Part shown: in pieces, positions 1 to 7,589 of the stretch
Numbering within the stretch: the stretch's first letter is position 1
How the letters are laid out: the number at the start of each line of letters is the position of its first letter
Notes under the pieces: generated by a model
Database searches by the model: none
Told to the model about the DNA's origin: nothing
What the model saw: only the letters and a program-made list of their open reading frames with translations
Source of the DNA: Hyphomicrobiales bacterium
GTDB taxonomy: Bacteria > Pseudomonadota > Alphaproteobacteria > Rhizobiales > JAJFHB01
Direction of reading: 5' to 3'
Assembly: GCA_021775755.1 (NCBI GenBank)
Contig: JAJFHE010000003.1
Location: 1 to 64,000 of the forward strand
DNA length: 64,000 nucleotides
Translations under genes and position numbers: made by a program

Positions 1-207
1 GAAACTCTTCGTGCAGCGGCAGGCAACGATGCCTGCAGCTCAAGCGCGGACTCTAAGGGCGGTTCAGGGGTGGGGGAGTAGATTGTGCGAATTATTTTTT
101 CGTGGTGGCGCGGCTGGACGCTCCGAGCGTTCGCAACCGCCACACCCCGGCCTCCGAGCCGGGGTGCGGTGCGATGGGGCAGGCCTGGCGGTGCTGTCCC
201 CCAACAG

Positions 208-292
208 CGTCATGCGCGGGCTTGATCCGCGCATCTCCATCGGAACGCTTGAACGGTGGCGGGAGATCACCGGGTCGATCCCGGTGATGACG
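208..292. repeat. REP/BIME-like mosaic palindromic element, copy 1
   Basis: The element is bounded by CGTCAT (208-213) and its inverse ATGACG (287-292). Inside are two hairpins: 8-bp arms at 212-219 and 227-234 around a 7-nt loop, and 9-bp arms at 266-274 and 280-288 around TCGAT. This architecture (inverted ends, each end itself a hairpin built on a 'GGGCTTGATCC'-like core) resembles intergenic palindromic repeats common in Hyphomicrobiales genomes. Family assignment is by resemblance only. Confidence 0.7.
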
Positions 293-346
293 ACTGAGAG
301 ACCCGGGATGTCACGCGTGGAAAGTAGCGCGACCTAACTCTCCACA

Positions 347-445
347 CGTCATCACCCTGCTCGACAGGGTGATCCAGTATCCGCCGTACCGGAAACGTTA
401 TGCGGCGGCGGTTACTGGATTACCCGATCAAGTCGGGTAATGACG
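347..445. repeat. REP/BIME-like mosaic palindromic element, copy 2
   Basis: A second element with the same boundaries: CGTCAT at 347-352 and ATGACG at 440-445. Its left hairpin has 8-bp arms at 351-358 and 366-373; its right hairpin has 8-bp arms at 420-427 and 433-440. The hairpin sequences differ from copy 1 but the overall plan is the same, 55 bp downstream of it. Two units side by side form a BIME-like cluster. Confidence 0.7.
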
Positions 446-460
446 AATGGAGGTAGGAGT

Positions 461-500
461 AATGACGCATGGGCGCGGGTAATGACGCATGAGCGCGGGC
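461..500. repeat. Tandem 20-bp direct repeat
   Basis: Two adjacent 20-bp units (461-480 and 481-500) differ at two positions only. Both begin AATGACGCATG and continue with a GCGCGGG core. The unit start overlaps in sequence with the ATGACG end of the neighbouring palindromic elements, which suggests decay or slippage of repeat ends. Confidence 0.75.
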
Positions 501-557
501 AACGACGACAGCAGGCAGCGGCGTGCATAATGACCGTGGACGCGTCGGGTCTTGAGA

Positions 558-2876
558 TCACCCCTGCAGCAACGCCCGCCACACTTTTTCCGGCGTCAGC
601 GGCATGTCGAGATGGCGCACGCCGTGCGGCTTGAGAGCATCGAGCACGGCGTTGACGATGGCGGCCGGGGCACCGGTGGCGCCGGCCTCGCCCGCGCCCT
701 TGACGCCGAGCGGGTTGGTGTCCGTGGGTGCCGCCTCGTTGAACCCGACAGGCAGGTCGGGCACGGTGTCGGCGCGCGGCAGGGCGTAGTCCATGAGGCT
801 GCCGGTGAAGAGCTGGCCCGAGCCCGGCTCGTAGACGACGCCTTCAAGCAGGGCCTGGCCGATGCCCTGCACCGCCCCGCCCCGGGCCTGACCGGCGGCA
901 ATCAGCGGATTGACGATGCGGCCGAAATCATCGGCGATGACATAGGCGAGAAGATCGACATCGCCGGTCTCGGGATCGACGTCGACCTCGGCAATGTGGC
1001 AGCCGTTGGGAAAGCTGTGGCGCTCGCGCTCGAACCGGCCCACGGTCGTGAGCGTCGGCGCGACGGTCTCCGGCAGGTCGCCGGCCTCGCGCACCGCGCG
1101 TTCAAGTTCAAACAGGCCGATGCGCCGGTTGGTGCCGCGCACGGCAAACAGTCCATCGGCGAATTCGATATCATCGGCAGCCGCATCGAGAATATGCACC
1201 GCCGCCGCCCGGCCCTTTTCGCGCACACTCTGCGCTGACCGCAGCAGCGTACTGCCGCCGATCTTGAGCGAGCGCGACCCGCCATGGCCGCCACCCACCG
1301 CGATCGCCGCCGTGTCGCCCTGGCGGAAACCGATCCGGTCGAACGGCACGCCGAGCGTCTCATGCACAATCTGTGCGTAGGCGGTCTCGTGGCCCTGGCC
1401 GGTCGAGTGCGTGCCGGCGAGAATGGTCACCGTGTCGTCACTCTCGAACCGCAGTTCCATGGCTTCGCTCGGCATGCCGAGCGTCACTTCGAGATAGCTT
1501 GAAAGCCCGATACCACGCGCGCGACCACGGGCCTCAGATGCCGCGCGGCGGCCATCGAAGCCGTCCAGGCCAATGGCTTCCGCTGCCGCCTCGAACGTGC
1601 CGGAAAAGTCGCCGCAGTCGATGGTCAGCCCGAGCGGCATTGAATAAGGATAGTCGCGCACGAAGTTGCGCCGCCGGATTTCCACCGGATCGATGCCGAG
1701 GTCGAAGGCCGCCGCGTCCACCAGCCGTTCCATGATATAGGCCGCCTCCGGGCGCCCGGCGCCGCGATAGGCATCGACCGGCATGGTGTTGGTGTAAGCG
1801 GCGCGTACCGACATATGGATGTTCGGCACGACATAGGTGCCGCCCATGGAGACCCAGCTTGCAGCCGTCGGGACGACCGGACCCATGGTCGAAAGACACG
1901 AACCCATATTGGCGATGGTGTCGACGCTGAGTGCAAGAAACCGGCCCTCCGCGTCGACGGCAAGTTCGGCGCGTGTCACGTGATCGCGCGCATGCACTTC
2001 GCTGAGGAACGCTTCGGAGCGCTCCGAGATCCATTTGACCGGACGCCCGGTGAGTTTCGCCGCCAGCATGACGAGAATGTTTTCCGGATAGACGAAATTC
2101 TTCGCCCCGAATCCGCCGCCGACATCTCCGGCCACGACACGCATGCTGTCCGGTTCGACCTTGAATACGGCAGCCGCCATCTGGTTGCGCTGGGCGTGCA
2201 CCGCCTGACCGGAGACATTGAGGGTCAGTGTTCCGCTTTCGGCGTCGTACTCGCCGACCACACCGCGCGGCTCGATGGCCATAGGTGCGATGCGGTTGTT
2301 GACGAGATCGAGCGTTACCCGGTGCGCCGCGCCTTCAAAGGCCGCCTCGACGCCCGCCGCATCGCCCTTTTCGAACCGGAAGGCGAGATTTGACCCTGCT
2401 TCCGGCCAGATCATCGGGCTGTCCGCATCGAGCGTGTGCGCGAGATCTACCACCGCGGGCAGTTCCTCATAGCCGACAGTCACAAGCTCGGCGGCGGCCA
2501 GCGCCTTGAATTTCGTCTCGGCGACGACAAACACCACCGGTTCCCCGACATAGCGCACCGTAGCGTCGGCCAGTGCGTGGCGCGGCGGATGGTTCAGCGT
2601 GCCTTCGACGATGCCGTCGATTGCCGTCATTGCCGGAATGGGGCCGAACCCTTGCGCGAAATAGACATCCGGCGTGATCACCGCCACCACGCCGGGCGCG
2701 GCTTCGGCCTCGCCCGTATCGATGGAGACGATGCGCGCATGGGCATGCGGCGAGCGCACGACCGCGCCATGCGTCAGGTTCGCGAAGTGCTGATCGTCAA
2801 TATAGCGCCCGGCACCGGTCAGGAACCGCTCGTCCTCACGCCGTCTGACCGCCTGGCCAATGCCAAATTTTTCCAT
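558..2876 (-). CDS. Xanthine dehydrogenase/CO dehydrogenase-family molybdopterin-binding large subunit (form II CoxL-like)
   Basis: A 772-residue large (molybdenum) subunit of the xanthine oxidase family, which hydroxylates or oxidises small substrates at a Mo-molybdopterin cytosine dinucleotide centre. Visible are the GGGFGAK segment near residue 253, the active-site loop AYRGAGR near 369-375 and the late GVKGAGEAG stretch holding the presumed catalytic Glu. AYRGAGR is the form II signature; the proven CO dehydrogenases carry AYRCSFR, so CO oxidation should not be assumed. The start at 2876 (protein begins [12 protein letters not shown]) is preferred over one 72 nt upstream because it matches family N-termini and avoids overlapping the preceding gene. 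No FAD (CoxM) or FeS (CoxS) subunit gene lies beside it in this window. Confidence 0.9.
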   Translation of the reverse strand: MEKFGIGQAVRRREDERFLTGAGRYIDDQHFANLTHGAVVRSPHAHARIVSIDTGEAEAAPGVVAVITPDVYFAQGFGPIPAMTAIDGIVEGTLNHPPRHALADATVRYVGEPVVFVVAETKFKALAAAELVTVGYEELPAVVDLAHTLDADSPMIWPEAGSNLAFRFEKGDAAGVEAAFEGAAHRVTLDLVNNRIAPMAIEPRGVVGEYDAESGTLTLNVSGQAVHAQRNQMAAAVFKVEPDSMRVVAGDVGGGFGAKNFVYPENILVMLAAKLTGRPVKWISERSEAFLSEVHARDHVTRAELAVDAEGRFLALSVDTIANMGSCLSTMGPVVPTAASWVSMGGTYVVPNIHMSVRAAYTNTMPVDAYRGAGRPEAAYIMERLVDAAAFDLGIDPVEIRRRNFVRDYPYSMPLGLTIDCGDFSGTFEAAAEAIGLDGFDGRRAASEARGRARGIGLSSYLEVTLGMPSEAMELRFESDDTVTILAGTHSTGQGHETAYAQIVHETLGVPFDRIGFRQGDTAAIAVGGGHGGSRSLKIGGSTLLRSAQSVREKGRAAAVHILDAAADDIEFADGLFAVRGTNRRIGLFELERAVREAGDLPETVAPTLTTVGRFERERHSFPNGCHIAEVDVDPETGDVDLLAYVIADDFGRIVNPLIAAGQARGGAVQGIGQALLEGVVYEPGSGQLFTGSLMDYALPRADTVPDLPVGFNEAAPTDTNPLGVKGAGEAGATGAPAAIVNAVLDALKPHGVRHLDMPLTPEKVWRALLQG

Positions 2877-2910
2877 GCCGGGCCTTGTGTTCCCCTGTTT
2901 GCGCGCGACA

Positions 2911-4170
2911 TCAATCGCCGCGCCGGGCGAGTTCGTCAAGCCGGGCACGGAGCACCTCTTCCCGCATCGCGAAACCGGAGGCTTCCCACTCCTGCTTCAG
3001 GGCCTTGAGAATGGCACCGACCTCGGCGCCCGCCGGCACGCCCTTTGCGATCACGTCGCGGCCTTTCAGCGCAAACACCGGCACCGGCCACTCGCGCGGC
3101 AGGGCGAGTGCGGCGCTGAGGTTTTCCGCACCGCCCGGTGCGCCGGACGCTTCGAACAGCACAATGTCCGTGTAGCTTTCTTCGCCCTCGTCATAGAGCA
3201 GCCGTTTGAGCTGGCCGGCACCCGCACCCGCCACCGCGGGCCTGCGTGTCGCCGCCAACCGTTCGAGCCGCCCGGTCTCGCGGTTCGTCAGCACGAAACG
3301 GCGGCGCAGATGGTTAACGTCCCTCTCGCCTCTCAAGGCAAGTGCCGCCAGGCGAAGCAGGGCGTCGGGCTCGCGGCCTGACGCTGCTTCAAGTTCGGAC
3401 ATGCGCGCCACGCGGCTCACATTGCCCGGCACGGGGACAACCTCAGACAGCACGCCCGCGGCATCCATTTCGCCGAGCACGTCGAGCACCAGCGGCGCGG
3501 CAAGCAGGCGCATGAATTCCTGGCGGATGCGCTCCGACGACAGCCGGCTCATGCCATCGGCGTTTCGTGCACACGCCGCAAGCCCGTCAGCATCGAGCGC
3601 GCCGGCACCGTATTGCGCGTGGATGCGGAAGAACCGGAGAATGCGCAGATAGTCCTCGCGGATGCGCTGATCAGCATCGCCGACGAACCGCACACGGCGC
3701 GCCGCCAGATCCGCATAACCGTTCAGCGGATCGAAGAGCGTGCCCGATGCATCGCAGTAAAGGGCGTTGAGGGTAAAGTCGCGGCGCGACGCATCCGCCT
3801 CCCAGTCGTCGGTAAAGGCGACATCGGCATGGCGCCCGTGTGTTTCGACGTCGATGCGAAGCGTCGTAACCTCAAACGCGCTCGCGTCCGTTCCGCTGCC
3901 GGCGACGATTGTCACCGTGCCGTGCTCGACGCCGGTCGGCACTGCCTTGAGCCCGGCCTTGCGGCAACAGTCGAAAACATCGTCCGGCGTCAGGTCCGTT
4001 GCAATATCGACATCTTTGACCGCAACGCCCAGAAGCGCATTGCGCACCGCGCCGCCGGCAACGCGCGCCGTGCCGCCACACCGCTGCAGCGCGCCAAGCA
4101 CGCCCTGCAGCACCGGAGCGGTGAGCCACCCGGCACCCGCCAGCGTTGTCGGTATTCGTGCATTGCTCAT
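2911..4170 (-). CDS. cca: CCA tRNA nucleotidyltransferase
   Basis: Adds or repairs the CCA 3' end of tRNAs in the cytoplasm. The 419-residue protein has the class II poly(A) polymerase/CCA-adding head: GGAVRN near residue 40, the metal-binding DVDIATD near 53-59, then RRDFTLNAL, followed by the tRNA-nucleotidyltransferase RNA-binding region with IREDYLRILRFFR. It follows the NUDIX gene with no spacing (the NUDIX stop is adjacent to its start) and is very likely cotranscribed with it and the DUF1285 gene. This three-gene order is common in alphaproteobacteria. A GC-rich region encodes its degenerate C-terminal third. Confidence 0.95.
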   Translation of the reverse strand: MSNARIPTTLAGAGWLTAPVLQGVLGALQRCGGTARVAGGAVRNALLGVAVKDVDIATDLTPDDVFDCCRKAGLKAVPTGVEHGTVTIVAGSGTDASAFEVTTLRIDVETHGRHADVAFTDDWEADASRRDFTLNALYCDASGTLFDPLNGYADLAARRVRFVGDADQRIREDYLRILRFFRIHAQYGAGALDADGLAACARNADGMSRLSSERIRQEFMRLLAAPLVLDVLGEMDAAGVLSEVVPVPGNVSRVARMSELEAASGREPDALLRLAALALRGERDVNHLRRRFVLTNRETGRLERLAATRRPAVAGAGAGQLKRLLYDEGEESYTDIVLFEASGAPGGAENLSAALALPREWPVPVFALKGRDVIAKGVPAGAEVGAILKALKQEWEASGFAMREEVLRARLDELARRGD

Positions 4171-4836
4171 TCACGTGTCCAGATAGGCGCGTTCAAAAAG
4201 GTTGCGCAGGATACCCGCCGTCGCGCCCCAGATATAGCGCTCGCCATAGGGCATTGCATAATAGTGACGCCGCTTGCCGCGCCATACCATGGAGTCGGTG
4301 CGGTGATTGCCTGCATCCATCAGGAAGGCGAGCGGCACCTCGAAAATCTCCGCCACCTCGCCCGGTTCGGGAAGCAGCCTGAAGCCTTGCGACACGATCG
4401 CCACGACCGGGGTTATGCGGTAGCCGGTGCCGGTGCGGTAACCGTCGAGATAGCCGACCACATCGACAAAGCCCGGCGCGATGCCGGTTTCCTCGTGCGT
4501 CTCGCGCAACGCGGCGGCAACCGGCCCGGCATCGCGGTCGTCGATCTTGCCGCCGGGGAATGAGATCTGACCGGCATGCGTCGGCAATTCGTCGGTACGC
4601 TGGGTAAACAGCACGTGCAATTCGCTGCCCCTGTCGACCAGCGGCACCAGAACGGCGGCCTCGCGATAGGTCTCGCCGGGTGTTAGCCAGGAGCTCGCGG
4701 TCGGGTCGAGATCATGGTCGCCCCGGTCCACCAGACGCGCCGATGACGTGGTGTGCTGCGGCAGGTCCGCTTCCAGGCGCGGCACCGCGTTCGCACGAAA
4801 CGCCGCTGCGTCGAACGGTTTAGGGATTGGGCTCAT
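4171..4836 (-). CDS. CoA pyrophosphatase-type NUDIX hydrolase
   Basis: A 221-residue NUDIX hydrolase. The sequence GQISFPGGKIDDRD leads into a NUDIX box with ALRETHEETGI, giving the canonical GX5EX7REUXEEXGU pattern. The upstream FTQRTDELPTHAGQISFPGG context is characteristic of the CoA pyrophosphatase branch (NudL/PCD1-like), which cleaves CoA and derivatives to 3',5'-ADP and phosphopantetheine. It lies between the DUF1285 gene (24-bp gap) and cca (no gap), so the three genes read as one operon. Substrate assignment is from family resemblance. Confidence 0.88.
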   Translation of the reverse strand: MSPIPKPFDAAAFRANAVPRLEADLPQHTTSSARLVDRGDHDLDPTASSWLTPGETYREAAVLVPLVDRGSELHVLFTQRTDELPTHAGQISFPGGKIDDRDAGPVAAALRETHEETGIAPGFVDVVGYLDGYRTGTGYRITPVVAIVSQGFRLLPEPGEVAEIFEVPLAFLMDAGNHRTDSMVWRGKRRHYYAMPYGERYIWGATAGILRNLFERAYLDT

Positions 4837-4860
4837 GACTGCGATGTATGACGGCGCGCC

Positions 4861-5475
4861 TCACGCGTCAATCTCATCGGCACGCGCCATCTGAAAGAAT
4901 ACACCGTCGCTGTAGACACCGATCCAGTCGTGGCCATCCACGGTTCGCGGTTCGGCGAGGTTGGCGAGATCGAAGGCGATGGCGCGCGTCGCCAGCGCCT
5001 CAAGCCCGCCGCGAACCTCCACATAGGGCTTGAGGCCGCCTGTCTCATCGTCATGCACAAACCGGATCGGGTTGGCCGCTCCGGCCTTTACATAGTCGCC
5101 GACATTCGTGCGAAACCCGATGACGCGCCCGGCACCCTCGCCTGCCACATCCATGTGGACCGCCAGGAACGGCGCATCGTCGACCGTGATGCCGACCTTC
5201 TCGACCGGCGTCACGAGCACATACTGTCCGTCTTTCTCGCGCCTCAGCACCGATGCAAACAGTGAAACCAGCGCTTCGCGGCGGATCGCGCTGCCTTCGT
5301 GGTGCCACGTCCCGTCCGCCAGAATCCGTATATCGATCATGCCCCGAAACGGCGGATTCCAGTCATCTACAGGCCTTTGTTTGGGACTGTTCGCGATGGA
5401 ATCAGCAATCTGGGTCAAGTTTTGGTTATCCAGACCAACCGCTTCGCGCTTGCCGTGCCGACCCGATTCGCTCAT
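4861..5475 (-). CDS. DUF1285 domain-containing protein
   Basis: A 204-residue protein of the conserved alpha/gammaproteobacterial DUF1285 family, of unknown function. Typical features are the PVDDWNPPFRGMIDIRI start of the domain near residue 35-50, the WHHEGSAIRREALVSLFASVLRR stretch, and a C-terminal part with FRTNVGDYV and PYVEVRGGLEAL. No signal peptide or membrane segment is visible. It heads the minus-strand operon with the NUDIX and CCA-adding genes and is divergent from the MoxR gene, with about 124 bp of shared upstream DNA. The start is the first in-frame one; the first 30 residues are not clearly part of the domain. Confidence 0.85.
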   Translation of the reverse strand: MSESGRHGKREAVGLDNQNLTQIADSIANSPKQRPVDDWNPPFRGMIDIRILADGTWHHEGSAIRREALVSLFASVLRREKDGQYVLVTPVEKVGITVDDAPFLAVHMDVAGEGAGRVIGFRTNVGDYVKAGAANPIRFVHDDETGGLKPYVEVRGGLEALATRAIAFDLANLAEPRTVDGHDWIGVYSDGVFFQMARADEIDA

Positions 5476-5599
5476 GTTGCGCGCGTCCCATCGTCAAAGT
5501 TCGGTCATGATCCGGTGACAAGCCCGGTGTAATTGCCGTTCAATCGCGGTGAATTGACCTTAAACCGGCGGACGAAGTGCACCTGCGGCCTTCTGAAAT

Positions 5600-6625
5600 G
5601 TGCCTGGAGACACTATAATTACGCAAATGCATACCATCAATGAAGCCGACGACCGGATCGTCGAGGAGATTGAAGCGACAGGTGAAGCTCTGGGCAAGGT
5701 GCGCCAATCCATTGGCGAGGTCATCTTCGGCCAGAACCCGGTCATCGATCAGGCCCTCATCGCAGTCCTGAGTGGCGGCCATGCCCTTCTTGTGGGCGTG
5801 CCCGGCCTTGCCAAAACAAAACTCGTCGAGACCATGGCCCATGTGCTCGGTCTCGATGAGAAGCGCATTCAGTTCACGCCGGATCTGATGCCCGCCGATA
5901 TTGTCGGCTCGGAGGTGCTTGAGGAAAGCCAGACCGGCAAGCGCAGTTTCCGTTTCATTCGGGGTCCGGTGTTCTGCCAGCTCCTGATGGCCGACGAGAT
6001 CAACCGTGCCAGCCCGCGCACCCAGTCGGCGCTGCTGCAGGCGATGCAGGAAAAACATGTCACCGTTGCCGGCACGCGCTACGACCTGCCGAAGCCGTTC
6101 CATGTTCTTGCAACCCAGAACCCGCTGGAACAGGAAGGCACCTACCCGTTGCCCGAAGCGCAGCTTGACCGCTTTGTCATGCAGATCGACGTGCCCTACC
6201 CCGACCTCGAGGCGGAACGGCGCATGGTCTTTGCGACCACCGGCAATCTTGATCACGAGCCCGACGTCGTATTGTCGCCGGAACGTCTCATGGCCGCGCA
6301 GCGTCTGATCCGCCGTGTGCCGGTCGGCGATGGCGTCATCGACGCAATCCTTAAGCTCGTGCGCTCGGCGCGACCGGAATCGAGCGACCACGATTTCGTG
6401 CAGCAGAATGTGTCCTGGGGACCAGGGCCGCGCGCCTCGCAGGCGCTGATGCTCGGCATTCGCGCCAAGTGCCTGCTGGATGGCCGGCTCGCCCCCTCCA
6501 TCGACGACGTCATGGATCTCGCGGGCCCGGTCTTGCGTCATCGTATGGCACTCAGTTTCGCGGCTCGCGCCGATGGCCTGACAATGGACGATGTCATTGC
6601 AAAGCTTTGCGCGAAACTTGACTAG
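5600..6625 (+). CDS. MoxR-family AAA+ ATPase
   Basis: A 341-residue MoxR-type AAA+ ATPase, a family thought to act as chaperones that assemble or activate partner proteins, often VWA proteins. Walker A is GVPGLAKTK near residues 72-80, Walker B is LMADEINRA, with sensor residues in LATQNPLEQEGTYPLPEAQLDRF. It heads a four-gene operon with DUF58 and two large VWA/BatA-like membrane proteins, the classic MoxR arrangement. The GTG at 5600 is the outermost start; an ATG at 5627 gives a protein beginning MHTINEADDR and is a realistic alternative. Neither has a strong ribosome binding site. Confidence 0.93.
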   Translation: MPGDTIITQMHTINEADDRIVEEIEATGEALGKVRQSIGEVIFGQNPVIDQALIAVLSGGHALLVGVPGLAKTKLVETMAHVLGLDEKRIQFTPDLMPADIVGSEVLEESQTGKRSFRFIRGPVFCQLLMADEINRASPRTQSALLQAMQEKHVTVAGTRYDLPKPFHVLATQNPLEQEGTYPLPEAQLDRFVMQIDVPYPDLEAERRMVFATTGNLDHEPDVVLSPERLMAAQRLIRRVPVGDGVIDAILKLVRSARPESSDHDFVQQNVSWGPGPRASQALMLGIRAKCLLDGRLAPSIDDVMDLAGPVLRHRMALSFAARADGLTMDDVIAKLCAKLD

Positions 6626-6637
6626 GCCCTGAGCCCT

Positions 6638-7585
6638 ATGGCGTCGCGATTTTTCCAGCCCCCGCCTGATCAGCACGAACAGGCCCTGCAGTTCCGCGAC
6701 ACCGCGGAACGGCTGGCGGATGCATTTCCGTCGTTGCTTGTGGAAGCGGACCGCGTGGCGCACACCATCGCCCAGGGTCTGCACGGGCGCCGTCGCGCCG
6801 GCATGGGCGAGGCGTTCTGGCAGTTCCGGCGCTACCGTCCAGGCGATATGGCAGGCACCGTCGACTGGCGAAAATCCGCCCGCTCCGACCGGCTTTACGT
6901 GCGCGAGAACGAGTGGGAAGCGGCCAACACGATCTGGCTGTGGACCAATCCGACACCGACAATGGAGTTCAAGTCGCACCTGTCGGAGACGACGAAACGC
7001 GACCGGGCGATTGTTCTAGCGCTCGCGCTGGGCTCGCTTCTGATCACCGGCGGCGAGCGCATTGGCGCCTTCGGCACGGACCTGCCGGCCTCTTCCTACC
7101 GCAGTGCCTTGCACCGCCTCGCGGCCCGGCTTACCGAACACCATGCCCCGGCCGATGACGAGGGCGGCCTGCCACCGGCCGTAACGCTCAGCCGCTTTTC
7201 CAACATCGTCCTGTTCAGCGACTTTCTCGAGCCCGTCGATGCCATCGGCGACCGGCTCGCGACAATCGCATCACGCGACGTCCGCGGCCACCTTATCCAG
7301 GTCCTCGATCCGGCCGAAGAAACGCTTCCCTACGCGGGCCGCAAGGAGTTTGAGGAAATCGGCGGATCATTGCGCCTCACCATCGGCCGCATCGAAAATC
7401 TGCGCGGCGATTACCAAAAGCGCATGAGCGATCACCGCAACGAATTGCGGGAACTGGCACGCCGGCTTGGCTGGACCCTGACCGTGCACCACACCGACCA
7501 CTCGCCGCAGACGGCCCTTCTGGCGCTTTACGGCCTGCTTTCGGGACACCTGTCCCAGGCAGCCGCAACCGCGATCAACGGGTGA
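6638..7585 (+). CDS. DUF58 domain-containing protein (VWA-like)
   Basis: A 315-residue DUF58 protein, the usual second gene of MoxR operons. The diagnostic DUF58 stretch, RRAGMGEAFWQFRRYRPGD followed by the DWRKSARSD motif, is at residues 49-83. The central and C-terminal part resembles a VWA fold lacking an obvious intact metal site. No membrane segment is visible, so it is probably cytoplasmic or peripheral. It starts 12 bp after the MoxR stop and ends 4 bp before the DUF4159 gene, so translation is likely coupled. The role is inferred to be that of a MoxR client or adaptor; its biochemical function is unknown. Confidence 0.9.
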   Translation: MASRFFQPPPDQHEQALQFRDTAERLADAFPSLLVEADRVAHTIAQGLHGRRRAGMGEAFWQFRRYRPGDMAGTVDWRKSARSDRLYVRENEWEAANTIWLWTNPTPTMEFKSHLSETTKRDRAIVLALALGSLLITGGERIGAFGTDLPASSYRSALHRLAARLTEHHAPADDEGGLPPAVTLSRFSNIVLFSDFLEPVDAIGDRLATIASRDVRGHLIQVLDPAEETLPYAGRKEFEEIGGSLRLTIGRIENLRGDYQKRMSDHRNELRELARRLGWTLTVHHTDHSPQTALLALYGLLSGHLSQAAATAING

Positions 7586-7589
7586 TGCG

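Larger units (their letters stand above)
1..557. other. Non-coding left edge with palindromic repeats
   Basis: I see no convincing gene in this stretch. It holds two mosaic palindromic elements (208-292 and 347-445) and a tandem 20-bp repeat (461-500), each listed separately. A plus-strand frame open from base 1 to a TAG at 79-81 could be the last 26 codons of a gene lying to the left, but it shows no recognisable motif. The stretch lies downstream of the minus-strand CoxL-like gene, where repeats of this kind commonly sit. Confidence 0.6.

Noticed and set aside
1-81. Possible 3' end of a gene entering from the left on the plus strand
   Set aside because: Only 26 codons are visible, ending in a low-complexity Ser/Gly stretch; not enough to call a gene.
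558-2876. Annotation as aerobic carbon monoxide dehydrogenase
   Set aside because: The active-site loop is AYRGAGR (form II), and the subunits M and S are missing nearby.
5540-6979. A 479-codon open frame on the minus strand
   Set aside because: It is antisense to MoxR and DUF58 genes with clear motifs, its translation is rich in His and Arg without any domain, and long antisense frames are expected at this GC content.
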